Assembly (NCBI GenBank): GCA_003864495.1
Contig: ML133427.1
Coordinates: forward strand, 351,703-415,702
Length of the DNA stretch: 64,000 nucleotides
Direction of reading: 5' to 3'
DNA from: Nemopilema nomurai
Lineage: Eukaryota; Cnidaria; Scyphozoa; Rhizostomeae; Rhizostomatidae
Shown here: positions 40,001-52,000 of the stretch, in pieces
Layout of the letters: each line of letters begins with the position of its first letter
Position numbering within the stretch: position 1 is the first letter of the stretch
Program-made: the position numbers and the translations under genes
Notes under the pieces: generated by a model
Databases searched by the model: none
What the model was told of the DNA's origin: nothing
What the model saw: only the letters and a program-made list of their open reading frames with translations

Positions 40001-43000
40001 AACTTTTTTTGTTCCCACTTGTTCTTCAAGTAAGACGACGACCATACTGAAGTTGAAGCTCACCTGGGTCTAAACCGAGAATTTCCTGCACCGTGTACCC
40101 AATTGGGAACATAACACGGGTTTTCCTGGTGCCACCATGCAGGCCGTTGGAACTCATCTTAGCCTCTCTGGTATCGCTGCCAGTGCCATCGACCTGTGGC
40201 CTATACTCGTGGGCCTTTCTTTGCTGCCTCAGCGATGCCACCCTTGCAGCTGTGATCCGTTGTCTCTCCAGAACTGCTTGGCATTTGTCGCACGGACAAT
40301 TTTTCCACGGACAATAATGTTTGTGGCCCTTTAAGACATTGCTCAAGCCATGATTGCGACACCGTGCGCATTTTGGTATGCGATTGTGGTCAGTTTCCCT
40401 TCCCGCCTCTACTTCCATTTTGCAACCGTTGCTTTCGCTTGTGAATGACAAATGACTGGTTGGCCGTGCAACGCTCATCTTATCTGCAAAAAAGAATACC
40501 TCGTTTCTTTATGTACTTTCAAGCATCCCGTGTTTGTACTTCGCCGAACTGGCTTTATTCGGGCAGTGAGTCAGAGGCACAAACGTTGGCACATTTTCAG
40601 TAATCTCTGCCTAATTAAAGTGGGTATATAATTATGCCTTTTGTTTGCATCATTTACGCATTTCCTGTGCATCTACCTGAAAAAGTGGACTCGTTTTGCA
40701 CAAAGGCACGTCTATTAAACAGTGCCACTGATCGGAAATTTTAGCTCCGTGTAAACAGGCACCTCTAAGCTCACTAGCTTGGTTTTGAATCAGAGACTAA
40801 TTTTTAACCGAAGACCTTTGCTTAAAGCCTTTACAAATGTGTTTAAGCTTTTTGGTCTTCGTAAAAATAGCGGGCAATCATTTTAGTCTTTCTTGACCTT
40901 GAACCTTGACTTATGTCCTTTGCTTCAAATGTCAATTTGTGCGCAATCGAAGAATTATAAAACATTATATAATTCTTTTAGATTTTCACGATAAAACGGA
41001 TGTGGGCAATTCTTGTAATTCTTGCATGATATATATATCCCCGAAATTGGTTTATAAAAACTCTCATGCCAAAAAATGACATCAGGGTGATGCTGTTGTC
41101 CAGCGCGAAAACAGCAAAACCTCTGGTGACATGGGAATGCTTAGTTGGAATGACGTCACTTGGCTTATTGCACAAAGTGTAAACAGGTTTTGCATTAAAT
41201 ACAAATGGAATAACTAATTTTTTTATGAATGCACACAGTAGAAACCCGCATAAAAGAACCTGTTTTCATAGGAACCTTGAGCCTGAAATTTGATATTTTA
41301 AACCCCCTAAATAAGAACCCACAGGAGGCTTAAACTGGGAAAAGTTCTTATATGCACAATAGCTTTTATGTCAATTTATCTGAAAATTTCGACATGAGAA
41401 AAGAAACATTCATAGGCTGTTGATGTACTGATCAATTATTTCTAAAAACAAAGCCATATAAAGTTACATTTCAAACTAAAGAACGTAAGGAAAACTGCAT
41501 TGAAATTGGTTGAAATTTAACATGAAAAATAAAGCTGATTCAACTCTCAGTGAGAATTCTTGCCATGGAAAACAGTGTTGATGTGTGCAAGGCTTGTCGT
41601 GTATAAGAACCTTTTTAAGAACCTCACAGGCTGGAATTTAGAAAAGCAGCCTGTTGATTAAGAACTTATTCAGGCTGCCGAAACAAAACTTATGTTCTTT
41701 TATGCGGGTTTCTAATTTATTTAAAGTAAATGCAATAGTCCAGCAATAAGTAATTTCCCTAAAACCAAACTTTAATCTTAGACCCAAAAATTCACTTTCC
41801 AATGCCAAGTGATGCCTCATGATAAACATACCTCAATGCCTTTTCAAATACCTTTTTAGATTGTCTTTATAATACAAATTTCTTTTCTCCGTATGCTGAT
41901 ATGCAAGACGCGAGGTATTGGCGTTCTGCTAGCAACTGCCCGCTACCGTGTTCTATCCACTAGCATGAATCCGCTATCGTTTACAAATGCAATCATGCTA
42001 ATGATACAACATTCTCTTGCACGTGCACTTTTATCCTCTCCAAGGCATTCATTATTACCACCTACCAGCTTTTCAGGCATCATGTCGACCATAATACAAT
42101 GTTGAAAACATGTTGTTTGTAATTTTTGATTTCCATTAGTCACGAACCCATCAGCTTGGTCGATGCAGTTTGCAAAGACCAAATGATCTTCATTGTTGCT
42201 CAATATATTTTTTTGACTTTTATTCATTATTTGATTGCTATTTTGTCATCTTAATATACGTGATGAATATTTATTATTATTATTATTTCTGTTCACACTT
42301 CTTGAGCAGTTTATCGCTTGAAGCGTGACCGAATAATGTTGCGTGTTCTTCCTTCTGTGATTTTTATACAACCCTACAGAAGGTCAGCTTTCCTTTAAAA
42401 GTTTTCTTTATTCTTAGCTTCGTGTAAACAGAGCAAGGACGACCCTGGAATTCTTCGCTTTCCTTCCAGTTATTTTCTCGCTGCTAATCTTTGTTCTCGT
42501 CACATTGGGACCCAGCATTCACTTTCTGTTATTTGTGTTTGTGTTTCGCATTTCACGTATATCGTGGACAGCTAAGCAAAGGACCATAAAAGTGGGGACT
42601 AGGGGCACATGGGGTAAGCGCCCCCTAAATCTTCTGCATTTGAGAAGAAGAGTCCCTCATTCGCCGACTTTGCATCTAAAACTGTGGGACAAAAAGGGTT
42701 TGCTGAAAGAATCCTGCAAAGCAAAAGCTTCGTAGTACAATCATATTTCCCTGCTTTTTATTATTCATCACTCAAAATCCCTATTTAAATGTAGCAATTT
42801 ACAGAAAGAAGTACACCAAGGATATTAGGCTTTGAACATTGTCAGGTTTTGCACTGACGATGCAAGATCAAACACGCTACGAAATTTTCTTATTGCTGTA
42901 GATTGGAAATATGTTTGACTGACGAAAAATATTGAAATTTGTTTTTCTTTTACATGCTAGGCAGCAGTTGCTTCAATATTTTCATTTATTTGAGTTGTAT

Positions 43001-46000
43001 CTAAATTATTCTGTTGTATCATCTTTTGAAATAAGTACAAATAAGGGTTTTTGCAGTTAAAAGTCTCTAAGGAAGTTTTGCTCAAGCGAGTTACTTTCCA
43101 CCCATCTCCAAGATTGTCTCTCACTTGTGATATCTCTTTAGATTAAGATAAGCACTGATTTTTCGGAGAAAGTATTACACCGTGATTATTTAGTACATCA
43201 AAAGATAATGAAACCGTGGAAAGTGATAGCTGATGCAAGGTTTTTGGACGAGGTAGGCGACAGTATCAGAAAATCCATTTTTGAAGCTCCACGAGCTAGT
43301 AAAGTACGTCACAGTCACGAATTGTCATACTGGTGCATTTGGCCGGTGTGAGACACTTCTATATAGAATCGGGGAAGAAAAGTGGCCTGGGTTGATGCCT
43401 GGTCAAAGATCACTTAAGTGTCATGAGTATGGACGTTGCAAATCGCAGCCGTGACAGATTGTGAGCACCAAATGTCTTACAGGAGAGTGAGTTCAAGTGG
43501 TAAAGGACCAAGCCCAAAAGACCGTCGGTCAGAAATGTAAAGACAGATTTTATGTTAAAAGACTAAAGCACTCCAGCCGTGAATGCTCATTATAGTATAA
43601 ATAATGAGAACTGATTGCAACGTTTATGGTTTAATTTGGGGAATAATGTCTTGAATAAAACTGGAATGTATTGTGCAGAAACATTTTCTTTTGGCACGGA
43701 TTTTTCTTCAAATCTATTGATTTTGTTTGGATGTTAACATATTCAAGATGGCCGCAGGGGCTTTTGTTCACCATTCAGAGCTCTAACTGGCCTGCTTCAA
43801 TCAGCCATTGGCAAAGTCAGCACAAAACAATTATTTGTTGTCTGGGATTGAAACGTGAAGTTTTTTCACAGGTTTGTCACTAGGCCCCAAATGATTGTAA
43901 GAAAAGGAAACAGTTGACAATGAACCATCATTCGAGACTCGATGCCAAATCATTTGCGTTGGCCCTCAAAATGTTTGTTTCATATTGTTTCGGCTTCAAA
44001 CTTAGCGACGCTATTGCTATTAATAGGTCCATCGGCAGCCTGAAATTCGCCTCGTTTTCTCTTGTGTGGCGTCATATGCGAAATCATTTGCGATGTGAAT
44101 ATTGAGCGACGTTTGGGACTTAGAAGCCTACCCCACAAAACTGTGCGCTCCCAGATGATCAGCATCGAACAAAAGTTCCCTATTAAGTTCCATTCTTTCT
44201 TTCGTGTTAATGTTTAAGGTTTCTGAAAAAGGGTTTGAAGAATACCCCTTATTAAACGTGTGGAATCTTGAATAAATCGCGGACTCTGATCCGCTTTGTA
44301 GCATCAGATCTTGCCGCAGTCTGAGGCTATATTTCCATTTCTAATAAAAAGTCAAAGTAAATGAAGAGGCGGTTTCAAGTTAAATGCGTAGATTGAATTT
44401 AGATTGAATTTTGTGCTGGTATTCGTACCTAAGGCAAACATCTGTGCATCGAATCCTTCTTCATTGGCGGAAGGATGCAAAAGGCGAGGCAAGAAGTGCT
44501 TTATATAAAGTAGCAATTAAGTTTTTCTTTTGGTTTTCAGTTCCTGTTCGGTTGGTAGCTTTTTAATTTTTTTGCCTTTTACAAATCGATGACCGAGTTC
44601 GTTCTGTCTGTGTATCGTGATCATCAAATGTTCCGTAAGAAATATTGCGATGATACCCGCGCAATGAAAGCATTCATCGGTGTGTCAGTGTGCAATTTCA
44701 ATTTCCGTTGAGGAGAGAAGAAGACCAGCGCAACGAAAACTGTGGTCATAAGTCAGCCAAAACACTCAAAATTCTTTGCAAGAAGATTATCTTGGTCAGG
44801 ACCCATTCCAGATTCTTTCTATCAAGTGCCAATGGGCTTCTAATAAATGTCTCGATATAAGTTGCACAGTTTCTTCCTAGTTACAAACTAACTTTTTAAA
44901 GGCTACGTCATACTTATACGTTTCAACTTTACTTTTTCTATTAGAATCGTAGAATTTAAGCTAGTTTTGCAGACGAAGTAAATGGAAATTGGTCTCTTAA
45001 GCTTTTAATTTTTTCTCTTTTGGAACAACAATTATGGTCTAAATGAAAGAAATGAATGAATGAAATACTAAAGTGTGAAAACAGCTTAGAGCTTATTAGT
45101 TTCTTTAGCAAGAATGTGCGAGAAAGAGTCAACTCATACCAGGACTGATGCTGCCTTGTGAAGCTGATGTAAGGCCTTGTTTTATTCTTTGTCTTCAATG
45201 ATCTGTCTGAATGCGTCGTATTAGATGAGTGACGAGATTTTTCGCTGCGTATTGCACTTATAGGCAAAGAGAGATTTGAGAACAAACGCTAACAGGGTTA
45301 TTACTTAACAGGAAAAAGTATGGCGACCTTCGTGTACTTACGACTATCAAATCCTATTTGTGTCGTGTCAACTTTGCTGGGATTACATAAAAAGATGTAC
45401 GATTTAAATCGGATCCAACTCAAAGCTTGTTTACTTTACAGGCAGACGTGTGCCGGAGTCATTTGACTCTATTGCTGAAACTCCAGTATATTGTCCGTTT
45501 GGCATTCTGGGTGATAGAACGCACAAGTTCGTGAATACTGTTCAGCTCATGTAAAGGATTAACGACAAACGCCCTAAAACGCATCCAGATCCTGGAAGAT
45601 AAGTTTAAGGTCAAAGTTCAATCGGCCAGTTTGTAGGTCAAAGGCCAAAAGTCAATTCGAATTTGTCAGTTGACACTTTGTTTAACGTACAAACGTAGTA
45701 CAATCTTAGAGAAAAGAAGTGTATGAATATTTAAAGATGCTGCAATTTTGACTGCCATAAGTGAATTTTGTCAAACAAGAGTTAAACCTGTTTAGGTAGG
45801 AGGGAAAAATTCTGAAATCGGATTCATTTGCGTAATTAAAACACAAATTACATAGTATACGAATTGATCTGCGAATATTTGCTCTTCCACGGAAGAAACA
45901 AATGTCAACAAAGTGCTGGCTGTCCGCGTAAATAACAGGTGGTCGCCTGGACTATCCTTGCGCGTCTGGCGATTTACTTGCTATGACGTCATTTAAAAGG

Positions 46001-49000
46001 TCTTTTAAGTACTGCCTGTTAAGAAACTCGTTCGCAACTGTTACAATTTGGAACTGGTTCAAATTCAGTGGCTGGCCTGCCGGTAGCGTTGGCACCGATT
46101 AATGCGTAGAGGAAACTGTAATTTTATAAGAACTATGGCGGTTATCGTCGCTGTACATTGGATAAAGATCCAGAGATGTTTCAATTCGACTCGACAAGGG
46201 ATTCGTAGTTGCAGCAGGAGTCAATTGAAAAAGGGCTAGCGAATGTTGACATGAGAAATAGTCAATCACGTGCATTATTTTGGTACCAAATTACTCTCCT
46301 TTAAGCAAATGGACATGTTGGCCAAATTATCAAAGCCATTGTTATATAAACTATAGTTTGTAGTTCCCTAAGCTTTAATTGCCTTAGCATGTTCGTGTTA
46401 TCAGTTCTGAAGCTCCCGATCCCATATCAAAGGTTGTTTGGTTGTTTTGGGACATGTCCCACCAACAAATGGACATCATGTGACGAGGGCCAATGGCTAT
46501 GATGACGCGCGTGTCCTTGTTGTTCGCTCCACCCTATAACCGTTACTCCTTCCATTTTTCATCGACAACAAAAAGGCAGACCGCACGATCGTTATACAAT
46601 AGCTTTGATTTCCCTTTCAAATCGAGAAAGCCCTCTTTGTTCCAAGTCTCCGTCCAGTCAAATGAATGGTCGGCCGTCGGTGTTTGCGTCTCGCTATTGC
46701 TTCTAGAAACTGGGGGTGCACTTTGGTTTAACGTAGGCTGTGTCCTTTGTTTGAAACTAGAAATAAATTACAGGCAAATAGGGTTGATTTTGTGCTGAAA
46801 TTTCTAGTCAAGAATTAATAAGTTTATTCTGAAATTATTTCGAATCCATTATTGATGACCAGTTCTTTTTAATTCTTCACTATGGATGCAGTAATCTAGC
46901 TTGTAAGTGATAATCTATTCGTCTCTGATGAAGATTTTCTTATAATTGTCAAATTAAACTTTAGTTTACTTTTAAGCACCTCCTCCCAAGCTCAGTGATT
47001 TTTGCCCAAAGCTGTTTGCGCTAGAGGGAAGAGCCCTGGCTTATAGACATTGGGAAGAAATTCTAACAAATCAAGTGTTTTTGGATGCGATTACAATGAA
47101 GGAACAGTTTTTATAATGAATCTTTATTCATTTTAACCCACTTAGTTTTTCATACCCCTTCAAATTTTACAGCTGCTGTTTCGTACCATCGTTATTATCT
47201 TAATCAAACTTTCTCGTCCTCCGACTCTGTATTCATGCTAACCACTTCACTTCATCGACTTAGTTCCATCGAAACGCTTTATCTGTCTCTCTAGAGGAAT
47301 AGATGCAGCCCTTTGAAGGTTGAAGCTGCATCTGTGGTTCCTGGCTGAACTGCTTTCTCTTGAAGCATACCCCCTTCACAATCGTGCAGATACTTCACAG
47401 AGCAGTGGCAGAAAGGCGAAGCGGAAGACAATAGTGTCTTTATTCTATTCTATCATCCCCTTTTGATCGACCATTTGATTGAATTTCCTGTTTGTCGAGA
47501 AAGGTTTAGTTGATCACGTAGGTCCGTCTATAAAGACTGGCTCTTTCTGAATGAAAAGAAAATGGCTCTTTGTTTGGACTGTATGGCGAATCTTCCCCAA
47601 CAGTATATTCCAGGCTGAAAATGAGCGTGTTACCAGAATCTTCTTCTTGAGGAGCTGCCTCCTTCTATTAAACTATTAATATAACAGATTTTATTTCCAA
47701 CCAGAACAGGAGAATCTTGCGAGGTCTCTCCTACCAATTAGCCTACGCAATTTTTGGAAAGACCTTTGCATTAAAATTCAATGTTTTTAAGTGACTGTCA
47801 AAGAAAAATCACACTTCTGCTTTTTATTCAAAATAATGTTTTTCAATTTGGTTTTTTGCCGAATTATGGTAAACAGTTGCACTAGGAGCTTGTAATATCG
47901 GACCGTTAAACCCCTTTTCTTTCCTGGCTTGGGAGTCCAGTTCATTGGGAGACGGCAGGGCAGCTCCAGATCACGTGACGTTGCCTTTGACCCAGACCCG
48001 GTGCTTAGTGGATTCTGACGATTCCTTTTGAAGATTCCCAGGCAACAATAGGGATAATCGAACAATAAGAACTGGGTTAGGCAGATTGTTATGATTAACA
48101 GGAGCTTGGTATAAGAAGGACTATCTCAAGGAAAAAGCATACAAGTTTAATTAGAAATAATGGAAAGTATTATAAGGCGAAATCGCGATTAGGAAACTGG
48201 CCCGATGCCTAGCAGATTGGCGACAGCTTTGAGTGAAACTGATCTGACTATCGTACAGGAAACTTCAAACACTCTTCGGATGTAATTAGAAGACAAATTT
48301 GCATGGATGCGAAGAAATCTGTCTCCCAACCCTTGACACTCATAAAAACAATTAGGTCAAAGGGTAAAGGACGATTTAATTGGGCGACGAGGATTCGCTA
48401 ATGCGCAAGAAGCTTCTCGCAACAAAAGCAATCCGCTTACCCTTCTTTTAGGAGCCCTTGTTGAAAGACAAGTATATTATATATCAACTACTTTATTCTG
48501 TATACAATCGATGTTCTCTTAAGTGCACTATGAGATTTTTGTCCCTGCCAGACTGAAAAGCACCGACTTTTCCGCTGCTCCCACTAACCTTTGTGCTACT
48601 ATGACCCTTTGCTAGTTTGACCCTTACTTTTATTCGGACCTTTCCCTTTTCTATGCGAACTAACCTAAGATTTGCGTGCACTATTTTGAGATTTACTTGA
48701 TCAACTGACGTTTCCTAATTAACCTTACAGACTCAGTCAAATTTACTAAAAGATGCAAATCCCACTGAATTTGGTCGGTTTTCGTGCTCGTTTTGAACGA
48801 AGAAACACTGAAAATCTTCCTCTTCCTAAACCTGCATACGAAAGTCAAAAGAATGGCAGTGATGACGTAGTGTGCTTGGAAAGGGAAAAAAAGATCCTGT
48901 ACGCATTTCCTCTGCCCGTTCACCCCGCCTTTTGCGTGCTACAGCTATGAATCCAGCTTGCTATGCATTGTTATGAGCTGTTTGAAAACCAAGAAACTTT

Positions 49001-52000
49001 TGATTGCTTCGATCCGAAACATTGAATAGGTTGCGTGTGTTATACCCTGGGTATGCATTCCTATTCATTTACTGCGTAATCGATGTTGAAAAACAAGCAT
49101 TCGTGTCAGTGCTGCCTGCTTTAAGTTACTTAATACTAAACGGCTGCTTGATATAATCTCTTGCATTGTTGATTTTTTCTACTCTCTGTCACACACAAAT
49201 TCTTTCTCTGATTTCTGGTCACGATGAACAATGCGAGAAATTTGCACGAAATATAAATTCTATCCATACATTGAACAAGCCACCTCTTTTTTGTTTTACT
49301 TTGTTCAGCGATCAAGCTTTTCGTGTCCATTCTATTTTTGTATTAAGGTATCATTGATAATTGCGGAGGCTCTCCTCTTTGCGCGTATTGACTGACTAGG
49401 TGACTATCCGTGAATTCTGTCCTTTTCATCTGTTTTTTTATTTTTCTAACATTTAGCCTGACAAAGTTTTCTTTTGAGGTAGACTTTGTCCTGTGACTTT
49501 CAGATCATAGTCGATGTTAAGCTATGAACTCAAGCTGAAAATATGGCATATTGATCGATAATAAATCTGGAATGTAACCTTTGGACCACATTTTGGTCAA
49601 GTTTGCTTACACTTCCACTGAACCCCACCTTCCTAGTAAAGTGTAATGGCCCCGACAGTTAATCCACTATTGAAGGCCCTACCAAAATGTACAAAAGGCC
49701 ACCAAATCCTAAAATCAAGGCAAGAATTTCGCTACTAACCGATTTCTGCACTTGAATCATCTAATCTCACAGTGTATTCATCGTAGATCGTCACCAATTG
49801 TTCCATGTCTATTGAGCCGGGTACATCATAGAATAAGGAGTATATTTTGTGTTGCATTTTCAACATAGGTTATACGCTGTATGACCTAGTAAATGTTTGA
49901 CATTCTATTTCCAAGGTCGTTCCGCGTTTCTTGGTGCGATATGTAAACACGTACTGTATCTGACATGTTAGCTTGAGGTACTATCTCAAAATAGCTATCC
50001 TATTTATGGGTGATTCGTTATTTTTTGATGAGCATCTTTTCTTGGATTTTCAATTTTTATTTTATTTTGCTCACCCGTAGTAAAATAATAACAATGCCAT
50101 ATAACTTAATTAATTGTGTTTTTATCAACGTAAATAACATCGGGCAAGAATACCACTGAGGCAAAATTTTCTCCAAAAATTGCTGGGAAGTTTGCTTGTT
50201 AATTGATTTCCTTAACATTTTTGGTTTCCCTAAATATTCAATACGGTTTTCCCTGGCAGTGAGCTTGAAACAACTCGCCTTCTAAGTGTTGTGTGATTTA
50301 ACGAAGTTATGTGATTTTGTAATCCCATAAAATTTAAAAGTCTTGCTGTGTTATGTTTATGTTAATGAAGTTTTATGTTTATAGCAGTACATGTTTCTTA
50401 ATGCGAATAACAGAATAACAGTTATCAACTGGAGCACCCAATTTAGAGTGGTGTTATATTGTTTGATGGCTAAGCAAACTTTTAAGGATGGAAATGTTTC
50501 CTTATATTGGCGATATATATTTGAAAACCAAGATAAAAAATGATGCTTTAAAAGCTAGCGGCGTTAATTGAGTTTTCATTCTGCCCGGGGCGTTTTGTAG
50601 AGAGTCATCTAGTTGCCAATCGACTGCCAATGTCGAAAAAGCAATTTGATCAATTGCTAATCAGCTCTAACTGTGTTTTGGTTGCCGATGAAAACCGAGG
50701 GAATTTTCCTTTCAAGAAAAACAGTTTTGTGTCAGTTCAGTTGCCAACTGTTTACTAGAATTATTGTTTGTTTTTGAGGAAGATGGCCATCATAAACAGG
50801 ATATGAGGGCATTGATTAGCATCCTATTTTAATGTAAGGCCCATTTGCAGTAATCTGCGCTCGATATTGCCACTGTGCTAAACACAATAATGGTTAATCG
50901 TCTTAACCTGGTAACTAGCGCACACGATACCCGTAGCCACTCCCTGTGCGAATAAAGGGCGCATTGATCGACGGATAATGCACATTATGCGCCATGATGC
51001 TAGATTTATTTTTGTGAGAGCTTTTTCTGTAGATTGGGGCTGGCGCTTATGGTCAGTATCCGTAATTCAGTTTCTAACTCCGCTTAATTTCGTTTGTAGC
51101 TCGTTTTTAATTCATCGCATTTTCCCTTCCATGACGCAGTTTTCAGCAACCACTTGACTCAGGAAGGAATTGTTTTCGAAGTGTACTTTGAATGATGTTG
51201 ATGTTTATCAGCTTCTGACGTCATTCATGCGTAGCTTATACCTCACAATAATCACGCGCTCTCTGTTGTTGTTGTTGTACTCAGAGGTCCGTATCAATAT
51301 TCGCGGCTTGAGCATTTTTTCTACGGTGGTTGTTGTGCGTTTAGATAGCGTTTTAGTAAAGACGTTTCAAATATCAGCGAATTAACCATTGCCTGTAATT
51401 AGATTTTGTAAGGATCCTTGGTTGATTTATTATATTTAACGCTCTAGGCACTTTTAGTGACGGAGTGGCTTTAAATAGCAATTGAGCATTCTATAAACAT
51501 GCTGTAGTGTTAGGATTAGAATGACATTTCTAAGTGATCGGTTTGAGAGAAGAGGGTAGAAGAAAAAGCTATTTCTGCGTTGCTTCTTTTGTCTGCGATA
51601 TATATTTCTTGTTTATGTAGTGTCTCTGTTGTGATAATATGATTTGACTAGGCGGCTAACATGCTTTCATGACAAAATTTGAATGACATCAGTGGAGTTG
51701 TGTCAACCTTGAAACACTGATGACAGGCGAATTTTCATGACAACTTATTACAAGTACTATTATTCGCATTCTATGGTTTAATCCTCACACCAAAACGAAC
51801 CTTCGATACGATACAATGATAGAAAGTATTTTAAAACTGCATTCGGATGCTTAATTTTACATGCGTGGCGATCTGGCAAATTTCTCGAAAGTTGTTTTTG
51901 GTCTTCTTCAAACATTGTAGAACAAAAAATTGCTCCAATGACATTTGGTGAAGGATTTAAGGATCATCCACTGCTGTGCTTTTTGGATGCACCTTGTCTG

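Noticed and set aside
40026..40063. Extension of the DM exon to the stop codon at 40026
   Set aside because: A consensus donor (CCAG|GTGAGC) ends the exon at 40064 and joins the DMA exon in phase; the short tail is intron read-through.
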